A DNA stretch of 5,170 nt. Origin: Actinomycetales bacterium (GTDB taxonomy: Bacteria > Actinomycetota > Actinomycetes > Actinomycetales > Cellulomonadaceae). The position numbers were made by a program, and so were the translations under genes. The notes beneath the pieces were generated by a model. That model had not been told where the DNA came from. It did no database searches and worked only from the letters and a program-made list of their open reading frames with translations. Positions 1 through 5,158 of the stretch are shown here, piece by piece. Positions within the stretch are counted from its first letter, which is position 1. Every line of letters begins with the position of its first letter. Location: positions 1-5,170 of the forward strand of contig JAATES010000239.1 in NCBI GenBank assembly GCA_015655615.1, in the 5' to 3' direction.

Positions 1-77
1 CTTGCCTGGGGAGCAATCAACGCGCCCGCGAGGGTGAGCGCGACCCCCGCCGCGATCAGGCGTCGTGTCGTGTGCAT
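1..77 (-). CDS. N-terminus of a secreted protein (signal peptide), truncated by window edge
   Basis: An ATG at 77-75 opens a minus-strand frame that runs off the left edge after 25 codons. It reads MHTTRRLIAAGV, then ALTLAGALIAPQA. This is a classic Sec-type signal peptide: a basic n-region (H-T-T-R-R), a hydrophobic core of about 16 residues (LIAAG to ALIA) and a small-residue end (P-Q-A) suited to signal peptidase I. The start is supported by a GAGGAG Shine-Dalgarno sequence (88-83) five bases upstream. The mature protein lies outside the window, so its function cannot be named. It lies downstream of clpX on the same strand, separated by a 237-base gap with a terminator-like hairpin, its own promoter-like pair and several palindromes. 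It is therefore probably a separate transcription unit. The LacI-like palindrome upstream would suit a sugar-related secreted protein, but that is inference only. Confidence 0.72.
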   Translation of the reverse strand, partial: MHTTRRLIAAGVALTLAGALIAPQA

Positions 78-95
78 GTGAACTCCTCATCAAGG

Positions 96-125
96 ATGAC
101 CGTCATTGGTTCCATCGATACGATG
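96..125. repeat. Two short palindromes in the leader of the secreted-protein gene
   Basis: ATGAC-C-GTCAT (96-106) and CATCG-ATA-CGATG (113-125) are perfect short inverted repeats. They lie 19 to 48 bases upstream of the ATG at 77, just upstream of its ribosome binding site. Both could be operator half-site pairs or weak hairpins in the untranslated leader. Their arms are only 5 bp, so chance is a real alternative. Confidence 0.25.
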
Positions 126-171
126 CTGCCCGGCACCGCGCCACCTCACGCGGGCCCCGTCATGCCCGCCA

Positions 172-185
172 GGACACCTGTGTCC
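172..185. promoter_or_regulatory. Perfect 6+6 bp inverted repeat, possible operator
   Basis: GGACAC-CT-GTGTCC is a perfect inverted repeat with a 2-bp centre, located between the predicted promoter (220-249) and the start (77) of the secreted-protein gene. Its size and tight spacing fit a dimeric regulator site better than a hairpin. I do not recognise the family. Confidence 0.3.
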
Positions 186-200
186 GAGCGTGCCGACGCC

Positions 201-210
201 GAAACGTTTC
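201..210. promoter_or_regulatory. LacI-family-like operator palindrome GAAACGTTTC
   Basis: GAAACGTTTC is a perfect 10-bp palindrome with the central CpG and flanking A/T steps typical of operators bound by LacI/GalR-family repressors (core AACGTT). It is centred about 8 bases downstream of the transcription start expected from the promoter-like pair at 220-249. That is close to the position of the main lac operator relative to its promoter, and is where a repressor could block transcription of the secreted-protein gene. The regulator itself is not in the window. Confidence 0.42.
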
Positions 211-219
211 TGTGCCGCG

Positions 220-249
220 ACACTACCCTGCTTCGACGGTGTCTGGCAA
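220..249 (-). promoter_or_regulatory. Putative SigA-type promoter for the secreted-protein gene
   Basis: On the minus strand, TTGCCA (249-244) matches the -35 consensus at five of six positions. An 18-base spacer separates it from TAGTGT (225-220), an actinobacterial-style -10 with the key T, A and final T. The predicted transcript would start near 213 and carry a leader of about 135 bases before the ATG at 77. It is placed by eye and no extended -10 is visible. Confidence 0.38.
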
Positions 250-263
250 TGGGGATGACATGG

Positions 264-299
264 AGCACACCAGGGTCCCCTGACCGGAGTCCCTGTGCT
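264..299 (-). terminator. clpX: Hairpin downstream of clpX, probable terminator
   Basis: Fifteen bases after the clpX stop codon the minus-strand transcript can fold. AGCAC pairs with GTGCT (outer arms 299-295 and 268-264), then AGGG pairs with CCCT (294-291 and 275-272), with a three-base bulge on one side. No T-tract follows, which is common in high-GC actinobacteria. A short perfect palindrome, TCCGCGCGGA (305-314), sits between the stop codon and the hairpin. Position is the best argument for a terminator. Confidence 0.45.
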
Positions 300-314
300 G
301 GAGGTCCGCGCGGA

Positions 315-1589
315 CTACGCGCTCTTCTCTCGCGGTGCGCGCTTGGTGCTGCGGGGCACCAGGGTCGGATAGACATTCTCCAGCACGGTCTGTTCCGTGA
401 TGACCACGCGCTCGACGTCGTCGCGGCTGGGAACCTCGAACATGACCTGCTGCAACACCTCTTCGAGGATGGAGCGCAGGCCCCTGGCGCCGGTGCCGCG
501 CAGCAGCGCCTGATCGGCGACGGCCGCGATGGCCTCGTCCGAGAACTCCAGCTCGACGCCGTCCAGCTCGAACATCTTCTGGTACTGCTTGACCAACGCG
601 TTGCGCGGCTCCGTCAGAATGCTCACCAGGGCGCTCTGGTCCAGCTTGTTGACATTCGCCACCACCGGCAGACGCCCGATGAACTCCGGGATCAGCCCGA
701 ACTTGTGCAGGTCCTCGGGCCGGACCTCACCGAAGATGTCCCCGTCGTCCTGGGTCTGCATGGGCGCACCGAATCCCACACCACGCTTGCGCACGCGCTG
801 CGCGATGATCTCCTCGAGACCGGAGAACGCACCCGCGACGATGAACAGCACGTTGGCGGTGTCGATCTGGATGAACTCCTGATGCGGGTGCTTCCGGCCG
901 CCCTGGGGCGGAACGGAGGCCACGGTTCCCTCGATGATCTTGAGCAGGGCCTGCTGGACGCCCTCCCCCGAGACATCCCGGGTGATGGAGGGGTTCTCGG
1001 CCTTCCGGGCGATCTTGTCGATCTCGTCGATGTAGATGATCCCGGTCTCCGCCTTCTTCACGTCGAAGTCCGCGGCCTGGATCAGCTTGAGCAGGATGTT
1101 CTCGACGTCTTCTCCGACGTAGCCCGCCTCGGTCAGAGCGGTGGCGTCGGCGATGGCGAAGGGCACGTTGAGGAGCTTGGCGAGGGTCTGGGCCAGATAG
1201 GTCTTGCCCGTGCCGGTGGGGCCGAGCAGCAGGATGTTGCTCTTCGCAATCTCGATCCGGTCGGCGTCCTCACCCACCTGGCGTTCGCCGCCCGTGGCGC
1301 GAATCCGCTTGTAATGGTTGTAGACCGCGACCGCCAGCGACTTCTTGGCGCTCGACTGGCCGATGATGTACTGCTCCAGGAAGTCGAAGATCTCCTGGGG
1401 CTTGGGGAGCTCGCCCTCGACGACGGGACCTTCGCCGGTGAACTCCTCCTCGACGATCTCGTTGCACAACTCGATGCACTCGTCACAGATGTAGACCCCA
1501 GGCCCCGCGATCAGCCGCTTGACCTGCTTCTGAGATTTGCCACAGAACGAGCACTTGAGCAGGTCAGCACCGTCCGAGATGCGAGTCAC
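315..1589 (-). CDS. clpX: ClpX, ATP-dependent unfoldase subunit of the Clp protease
   Basis: AAA+ unfoldase that recognises tagged or native substrates, unfolds them by ATP hydrolysis and threads them into the ClpP peptidase in the cytoplasm. The 424-residue protein has normal length and all hallmarks. The N-terminal C4 zinc domain has Cys13, Cys16, Cys35 and Cys38. Walker A is GPTGTGKT (123-130), the pore loop is GYVG (156-159), Walker B is IIYIDEID (184-191), and a sensor-2 motif GARGLR lies near the C-terminus. The ClpP-docking loop reads VGF (271-273), a variant of the usual IGF. Two GTG codons are adjacent at the start. I prefer the second (1589), because GGGAGG (1601-1596) lies six bases from it but only three from the first (1592), and because [16 protein letters not shown] matches the family start. 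It stops with TAG and lies 177 bases after the restored clpP2 end, possibly with its own promoter (1703-1731). Confidence 0.97.
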   Translation of the reverse strand: MTRISDGADLLKCSFCGKSQKQVKRLIAGPGVYICDECIELCNEIVEEEFTGEGPVVEGELPKPQEIFDFLEQYIIGQSSAKKSLAVAVYNHYKRIRATGGERQVGEDADRIEIAKSNILLLGPTGTGKTYLAQTLAKLLNVPFAIADATALTEAGYVGEDVENILLKLIQAADFDVKKAETGIIYIDEIDKIARKAENPSITRDVSGEGVQQALLKIIEGTVASVPPQGGRKHPHQEFIQIDTANVLFIVAGAFSGLEEIIAQRVRKRGVGFGAPMQTQDDGDIFGEVRPEDLHKFGLIPEFIGRLPVVANVNKLDQSALVSILTEPRNALVKQYQKMFELDGVELEFSDEAIAAVADQALLRGTGARGLRSILEEVLQQVMFEVPSRDDVERVVITEQTVLENVYPTLVPRSTKRAPREKSA

Positions 1590-1620
1590 CACGATCCTCC
1601 CTCTGGCCGACCCGACCGCA

Positions 1621-1648
1621 GGGGCCGGGCGTCGGGAACGCCGGCCCC
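1621..1648 (-). terminator. GC-rich hairpin just upstream of clpX (terminator or attenuator)
   Basis: On the minus strand GGGGCCGG-CGT pairs with ACG-C-CCGGCCCC around a TCCCG loop. This gives an 11-bp stem with one bulged C. It ends about 20 bases upstream of the clpX Shine-Dalgarno sequence and has no T-tract. It could end the clpP1-clpP2 transcript or reduce readthrough into clpX. If the clpX promoter proposed at 1703-1731 is real, the hairpin lies in the clpX leader and would act on clpX itself. Confidence 0.45.
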
Positions 1649-1650
1649 GC

Positions 1651-1668
1651 GGACGTCGACCGACGTCC
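1651..1668. promoter_or_regulatory. Perfect 8+8 bp palindrome in the clpP2-clpX gap
   Basis: GGACGTCG-AC-CGACGTCC is a perfect inverted repeat with a 2-bp centre, two bases from the neighbouring hairpin (1621-1648). As DNA it looks like a dimeric operator. As RNA it could add a second stem next to the hairpin. It does not match the ClgR or HspR motifs I know. It lies upstream of clpX and, under the proposed promoter, within the transcribed leader. Confidence 0.4.
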
Positions 1669-1684
1669 CCAGGCTGCGACAGCA

Positions 1685-1715
1685 GGTGGTGTCGCCCCTC
1701 CTATTCCACACCACC
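1685..1715. repeat. 8-bp inverted repeat straddling the possible clpX promoter
   Basis: GGTGGTGT (1685-1692) and ACACCACC (1708-1715) are perfect inverted arms around a 15-base loop. Read on the minus strand the loop contains AGGAGGGG, which resembles a Shine-Dalgarno sequence, but no start codon follows at a usable distance. The arms bracket the -10-like hexamer at 1703-1708. The structure may be the clpP2 terminator stem or an operator over the clpX promoter. Confidence 0.38.
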
Positions 1716-1731
1716 GCAGTCTCGGTGTCAG
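1703..1731 (-). promoter_or_regulatory. clpX: Putative clpX promoter
   Basis: On the minus strand CTGACA (1731-1726) matches the -35 consensus at five of six positions. A 17-base spacer follows, then TGGAAT (1708-1703), four of six for the -10. Transcription would start near 1696, giving a clpX leader of about 107 bases that contains the palindrome and hairpin at 1621-1668. Separate transcription of clpX from clpP1P2 is common in actinobacteria, which fits the 174-base gap. The hexamers are matched by eye. Confidence 0.35.
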
Positions 1732-1766
1732 CATGGCGCACCGGAGTCAGCGCGAGCAATCGCGTG

Positions 1767-2453
1767 TCACGCTGTGACCGGCGCGACCGGCTTACGGCTT
1801 TCGAGCACCTGGTCGACCAGTCCGTAGTCCTTGGCCTGAGCCGCACTGAGGATCTTGTCCCGCTCGATGTCCTTGCGAATCCGGGCGATGTCCTGCCCGC
1901 TGTGCGCAGCCAGCGTGGATTCGAGCCAGTCACGCATCCGGTCGAGCTCGTTGGCCTGGATCTCGATGTCCGTAGCCTGCGCATAGGAGCCCTAACCGAT
2001 GGCAGGCTGGTGGATCAGCACACGCGCGTTGGGCAGGGCGAGTCGCATGCCCGGCGCGCCCGCCGCGAGCAGCACGGCGGCGGCCGAGGCGGCCTGGCCC
2101 AGGCACACGGTCTGGATGCGCGACTTGACGTACTGCATGGTGTCGTAGATCGCGGTCATCGCCGTGAAGGAGCCACCGGGTGAGTTGATGTACATCTTGA
2201 TGTCGAGGTCGGGGTCCTGGCTCTCCAGGACGAGCAGCTGCGCCATCACGTCGTCGGCGGAGGCGTCGTCCACCTGTACACCGAGAAAGATGATGCGGTC
2301 CTCGAAGAGCTTGGTGTACGGGTCCTGGCGCTTGTAGCCGTAGGCCGTACGCTCCTCGAACTGCGGAAGCACGTAGCGGGCGCTGGGCATGGCCATCGGA
2401 CGGTCACCGGCCAGTCGCTGGGCGGTGGAGATGAACTGAGATTCGATGCTCAC
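1767..2453 (-). pseudogene. clpP2: ClpP2, Clp protease proteolytic subunit, interrupted by an in-frame TAG
   Basis: Second serine-peptidase subunit of the actinobacterial ClpP1P2 barrel. In mycobacteria it is the face on which ClpX and ClpC1 dock. GTG 2453 has GAGGGAG (2467-2461) seven bases upstream. The open part (153 aa) contains YINSPGG (88-94), the nucleophile Ser123 in [11 protein letters not shown] and His148 in LIHQP, 25 residues apart as in the family. A TAG at 1994-1992 (codon 154) then stops it. The same frame continues without another stop for 74 codons: GSYAQATDIEIQANEL, then DRMRDWLESTL, DIERDKILSAAQ with the catalytic Asp199, and DYGLVDQVLE, ending at TGA 1767. The restored 228-residue length is normal. 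The TAG falls in the handle strand that joins the two rings. No in-frame restart with a ribosome site follows, so as written the product lacks the handle helix and Asp. It may be mutation, sequence error or readthrough. It starts 33 bases after clpP1, so the two are probably cotranscribed. Confidence 0.9.
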
Positions 2454-2486
2454 GGGTCTACTCCCTCAAGGTGGTGGAAGGTGGGA

Positions 2487-3110
2487 TCAGGACGCGGTGG
2501 TTCCGCCGCCACCGGCGACGGCGTCCGCGTGGGTGACCACATGATCGACGAATCCGTACTCCAGCGCCTGCTCGGCGGTGAACCAGTTGTCGCGGTCGTT
2601 GTCCTTCAGGATGGTCTCGAGCGACTGCCCGGTCTGCTCGGCGGTGAGCTCGGAGAGCACCGTCTTCATATGCATGATGAGCTGCGCATTGATGCGGACA
2701 TCCGTGGCGGTCCCCGCCACGCCACCGGACGGCTGGTGCATCATGATGCGGGCGTGGGGCGTCGCATACCGCTTGCCCTTGGCACCCGAGGACAGCAGGA
2801 ACTGCCCCATCGATGCCGCCAGGCCGACTGCCACCGTGGCGACGTCGGGCTGGATGTACTGCATGGTGTCGTAGATCGCCATCCCGGCGGTGATGGACCC
2901 GCCCGGGGAGTTGATGTAGAGGTAGATGTCCTTGTCCGGGTCCTCGGCGGCCAGGAGCATCAGCTGGGCGCAGATCGCGTTGGCGTTCTCATCGCGCACC
3001 TCGGAGCCGAGCCAGATGATGCGCTCTTTGAGCAGCCTGTTGTAGATGCTGTCGTTCAGCCCGAACCCGCCGCCGTCACCGCGGGCACCCTGGGGCATCG
3101 TCTCGTTCAC
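2487..3110 (-). CDS. clpP1: ClpP1, Clp protease proteolytic subunit
   Basis: Cytoplasmic serine peptidase of the Clp family (MEROPS S14), which forms a mixed barrel with ClpP2 and degrades polypeptides fed in by ClpX or ClpC. The 207-residue protein has the complete triad: Ser100 in [14 protein letters not shown], His125 in IMMHQPSGG and Asp174 in DRDNWF. The spacings of 25 and 49 residues equal those of E. coli ClpP. YINSPGGS (65-72) is the substrate-binding strand and oxyanion region. GTG 3110 is chosen because AAGGAG (3121-3116) lies five bases away; ATG 3098 is a weaker alternative. Similarity to mycobacterial ClpP1 (GFVDH near the end, TDVRINAQ after the His motif) and its first position in the clp pair support the ClpP1 label. 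A ClgR-like box lies about 115 bases upstream. The Gly-rich, Ser-ended C-terminal tail is probably disordered. Confidence 0.97.
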   Translation of the reverse strand: MNETMPQGARGDGGGFGLNDSIYNRLLKERIIWLGSEVRDENANAICAQLMLLAAEDPDKDIYLYINSPGGSITAGMAIYDTMQYIQPDVATVAVGLAASMGQFLLSSGAKGKRYATPHARIMMHQPSGGVAGTATDVRINAQLIMHMKTVLSELTAEQTGQSLETILKDNDRDNWFTAEQALEYGFVDHVVTHADAVAGGGGTTAS

Positions 3111-3176
3111 GCCATCTCCTTGTGACTCGATCTCACATCCTGCGGGACCGGTTCAGACCACCGACCCCGTGCAGTG

Positions 3177-3234
3177 ACAGTAACGCGCACGACGTGCCCT
3201 TCCGTCGCAAAAGCCGGTGTTTTCGCTGTCGGCG
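3177..3234 (-). promoter_or_regulatory. clpP1: clpP1 control region with a ClgR-like box
   Basis: On the minus strand CGCCGACAGCG (3234-3224), followed by AA, fits the core of the corynebacterial ClgR consensus as I remember it (CGCYNANRGCG then two A/T). The outer upstream positions do not fit. ClgR activates clpP1P2 transcription in several actinobacteria, so the location is right. The best -10 candidate, TACTGT (3182-3177), lies 41 bases downstream of the box, which would put the box near -59. There is no good -35, as expected for an activated promoter. A 6-bp inverted repeat, ACCGGG-TGG-CCCGGT (3236-3250), abuts the box. Confidence 0.45.
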
Positions 3235-3279
3235 CACCGGGTGGCCCGGTCGAGCCGGCCGGCGCTGCCGGACAGCACG

Positions 3280-3321
3280 AGGCCCGGCCTCCCCCTGCGA
3301 ATCCAAGGGGCGGCCGGGCCT
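3280..3321 (-). terminator. tig: Strong GC-rich hairpin terminating tig
   Basis: Twelve bases after the tig stop, the minus-strand transcript has a perfect 10-bp stem, AGGCCCGGCC with GGCCGGGCCT (outer arms 3321-3312 and 3289-3280). A 5-bp inner stem, CCCCT with AGGGG (3310-3306 and 3296-3292), sits around a 9-base loop. No T-tract follows, as is usual for actinobacterial hairpin terminators. It separates tig from clpP1 and implies that clpP1P2 has its own promoter. Confidence 0.72.
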
Positions 3322-3333
3322 GGCGATGCGTGG

Positions 3334-4665
3334 TCAGTTCTGGTCGTCCTCCGAGCCCGCCTCGTCCTCGTCTGTGATGGTCTCCTCATCGGCGGCCACA
3401 TCCAGGAACTCGCTGAGGTCCACGACGCCGCCGGCGGCGTCGACCACCGACACCTCGCGCAGCGCGAGGATCAGGGACTTGTTCCGGGCCACCTCAGCGA
3501 CGACGGCGGGCAGCTGCCCGGAGGAGTCGATCTCGCGGATGAACTCGTTGGCGTCCTGCCCGTACTGCCGTGACGAGCTGACCAGGTAGTCGAGCAACTC
3601 GGCCTGGCCGACTCGGACAGCGAGGGTCTCGGCCAGCGTGTCGAGCAGGATCTGGCGCTTGAGTGTCTGCTCCACGTCGGCGGTGACCTCAGCCCGGTGC
3701 TCGTCGTCCTCCAGGCGGTCCTCGCCTTCCAGGTGACGGTGGACCTCGTCCGCGATCACGCCAGCGGGAAGCGGCACATCGGTCTTCTCCAGTTCGGCCA
3801 GCAGCGCGTCCCGCGCCTGGTTGGCCCGGCCCTGCTCCTTGAGCTTCTCGGCCTGCACGCGCAGGTCCGCCACCAGCTCCTCCAGGGTGTCGAACTCGCT
3901 GGCCAGCTGCGCGAAGTCATCGTCGGCGTCAGGCAGCTGCCGTTCCTTGACCTGATCGACGGTCACGGTGATGTCCGACTGCGTGCCCTCGTTCTCACCG
4001 GCGACCAGCGCCGAGCGGAACGTGGTGGTCTCCCCTGCGGACAAGCCGGTGAGCGCCTCGTCCAGGCCGTCCAGCATCGACTCGGACCCGATCTGGTAGC
4101 TGACGCCCTTGACCGAGTCCAGCTCGACGTCGGCGACCTTGGCGGTGAGGTCGATGACCACGAAGTCGCCCTCAGCGGCCGGGCGGTCGACGCCGACCAG
4201 GGCACCGAAACGAGCACGGAGCGCCTCGAGGCGGACGTCGACGTCCTCATCGGTGACCTCCAACGAGTCGACGGACAGGGTGAGGGCGTCCAGCTGGGGA
4301 AGCTCGACGGTCGGGCGCACCTCGACCTCGGCGGTGAAGTGCAGCTCACCGGCAGTGTCTCCGATGTCCGGGATGCGCGTGACCTCGACCTCGGGGCGGC
4401 CCAGGGGACGCAGGGAGGTCTCGCTCACTGCCTGGCTGTAGAAACCACCGAGTGAGTCGTTGACGGCGTGCTCCAGCACGGCAGCACGGCCGACCCGCTG
4501 GTCGATGATGCGCGGGGGGACCTTGCCCTTGCGGAAGCCCGGCACATTCACCTGCTCGCCGATGTGCTTGTACGCGTGGTCGATGCTCGGCTTGAGCTCG
4601 TCGTACTCCACCTCGACGGTCAGCTTGACCTTGGTTGGGTCCAGGGTCTCGACGGCGCTCTTCAC
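3334..4665 (-). CDS. tig: Trigger factor, ribosome-associated folding chaperone (peptidyl-prolyl isomerase)
   Basis: Binds near the ribosome exit tunnel and shields nascent chains. The N-terminal ribosome-binding domain carries the signature GFRKGKVP at 43-50, at the same residue numbers as E. coli GFRK if the GTG at 4665 starts the protein. An FKBP-like isomerase domain follows (about 150-240: EGDFVVIDLTAKV, MLDGLDEALTGLSAGET). The C-terminal chaperone arms run from about 260 to 415, and the last 20 residues form an acidic, disordered tail (DEETITDEDEAGSEDDQN). At 443 residues it has normal length. The GTG start has GGGAG (4679-4675) nine bases upstream. The frame stays open to a TTG at 4806, and an ATG at 4785 lacks a ribosome site. 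The extra 40-47 residues are Arg/Pro/Ala-rich, do not resemble trigger factor, and overlap the promoter-like pair at 4806-4834. A terminator hairpin follows the TGA stop. Confidence 0.95.
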   Translation of the reverse strand: MKSAVETLDPTKVKLTVEVEYDELKPSIDHAYKHIGEQVNVPGFRKGKVPPRIIDQRVGRAAVLEHAVNDSLGGFYSQAVSETSLRPLGRPEVEVTRIPDIGDTAGELHFTAEVEVRPTVELPQLDALTLSVDSLEVTDEDVDVRLEALRARFGALVGVDRPAAEGDFVVIDLTAKVADVELDSVKGVSYQIGSESMLDGLDEALTGLSAGETTTFRSALVAGENEGTQSDITVTVDQVKERQLPDADDDFAQLASEFDTLEELVADLRVQAEKLKEQGRANQARDALLAELEKTDVPLPAGVIADEVHRHLEGEDRLEDDEHRAEVTADVEQTLKRQILLDTLAETLAVRVGQAELLDYLVSSSRQYGQDANEFIREIDSSGQLPAVVAEVARNKSLILALREVSVVDAAGGVVDLSEFLDVAADEETITDEDEAGSEDDQN

Positions 4666-4672
4666 TTCGATG

Positions 4673-4679
4673 CTCTCCC
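4673..4679 (-). promoter_or_regulatory. tig: Ribosome binding site that decides the tig start
   Basis: GGGAGAG on the minus strand (4679-4673) lies seven to nine bases before GTG 4665. Neither the ATG at 4785 nor the TTG at 4806 has a purine-rich stretch at a usable distance. Together with the exact alignment of the GFRK signature numbering, this fixes the translation start. Confidence 0.7.
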
Positions 4680-4805
4680 ACTGATCTGGACGAGGCGCAC
4701 GTGCCGCGCTCCCCGCACGAACCGCAAGCTGGTCACCTCTCGGCTCCCGCTGCACGGACTGGTCTGTCTCCCGCTCTGTCGACATGGCGCGCGGGTAACC
4801 GGTCA

Positions 4806-4834
4806 ATCCTAAGCCATCACAAGACGGGACCCAA
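4806..4834 (-). promoter_or_regulatory. tig: Putative tig promoter
   Basis: TTGGGT (4834-4829) and TAGGAT (4811-4806) on the minus strand are separated by exactly 17 bases. They resemble SigA-type actinobacterial promoters (TTG at -35, TAGGAT at -10). Transcription would start near 4799, giving a leader of about 134 bases before GTG 4665. A start there would exclude the TTG at 4806 as an initiation codon. Confidence 0.5.
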
Positions 4835-4837
4835 CTG

Positions 4838-4868
4838 CTCGCTGCTGTCGCCTCGCTGCTGTCGCCTC
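4838..4868. repeat. 14-bp tandem duplication upstream of the tig promoter
   Basis: GCTGCTGTCGCCTC occurs twice back to back (4841-4854 and 4855-4868), with three more matching bases (CTC, 4838-4840) before it, so 31 bases have an exact period of 14. It begins four bases upstream of the -35-like hexamer of tig. It is either a recent slippage duplication or a doubled binding site. Confidence 0.8.
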
Positions 4869-4981
4869 ATACGTTCCCGTCTCCGGCAGCAGCAAGCCTC
4901 GCTGCCAGGCCTCGACGCCATCGCGAAGCGTCCGAGGGGGTCTTAGGGTTCCGCGCCTCTGCGGGGGAGGACTGGCGTCCT

Positions 4982-5060
4982 GACCCGTTGAGGACGGCGT
5001 TTCCTACGTATTTTCCATGCAATTTTGACTCAATCCATTGACCTTGGTCCTCAATGGGCC
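4982..5060. repeat. AT-rich patch bounded by 14-bp imperfect inverted repeats
   Basis: GACCCGTTGAGGAC (4982-4995) and GTCCTCAATGGGCC (5047-5060) are inverted copies that agree at 12 of 14 positions; one of the two differences would be a G-U pair in RNA. They enclose 51 bases that are strikingly AT-rich for this genome. Within the right part, CCATTGA (5035-5041) and TCAATGG (5051-5057) form a second, perfect 7-bp inverted repeat. No coding capacity for a transposase is present. A small non-autonomous element, a regulatory site or a structured leader are all possible. Confidence 0.45.
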
Positions 5061-5131
5061 GGATCATGTCACTCGGCTACTAGAATTTTGGAAGGCCGGT
5101 CTTCTGGTGGTCTGTTTCTTCGAACGTCGGT

Positions 5132-5158
5132 TGATCGATCACGGGGCACCCTGCCCCG
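5132..5158. repeat. Palindrome TGATCGATCA next to a 7-bp GC hairpin
   Basis: TGATCGATCA (5132-5141) is a perfect 10-bp palindrome. It is followed directly by CGGGGCA-CCC-TGCCCCG (5142-5158), a perfect 7-bp stem with a 3-base loop. The hairpin has terminator-like strength but no T-tract in either direction. It may end a gene that lies to the right of the window on the minus strand. Confidence 0.4.

Noticed and set aside
1586..1984. Out-of-frame minus-strand frame starting at an ATG just after the clpP2 TAG, as a possible restart
   Set aside because: It is in a different frame from clpP2, gives an Arg/Ser-rich sequence unlike ClpP, and has no ribosome site, so it cannot supply the missing ClpP2 C-terminus.
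72..2183. A 703-codon open frame on the plus strand running across clpX and part of clpP2
   Set aside because: It is the antisense shadow of high-GC genes on the minus strand. It has no ribosome site and no recognisable domain, and the minus strand clearly encodes ClpX and ClpP2 here.
3121..3137. CRP/GlxR-like TGTGA...TCACA upstream of clpP1
   Set aside because: The spacer is 7 bases, not the 6 required by the consensus, and the site overlaps the ribosome binding site of clpP1, far from a plausible promoter position.
3200..3222. SigR/SigH-type stress promoter (GGAA ... GTT) upstream of clpP1
   Set aside because: GGAA and GTT are present on the minus strand but are only 15 bases apart, too close for the usual spacing of about 18-19.
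3697..4455. Plus-strand frame of 252 codons opposite tig
   Set aside because: Antisense shadow of the trigger factor gene, with repetitive Leu/Val/Asp/Gly composition typical of reverse-complemented high-GC codons.
4867..5067. Minus-strand 66-codon frame (starts MIRPIEDQGQWIESK) upstream of tig
   Set aside because: No Shine-Dalgarno sequence before the ATG, no recognised family, and it runs through the inverted repeats and AT-rich patch. A small or remnant gene cannot be fully excluded.
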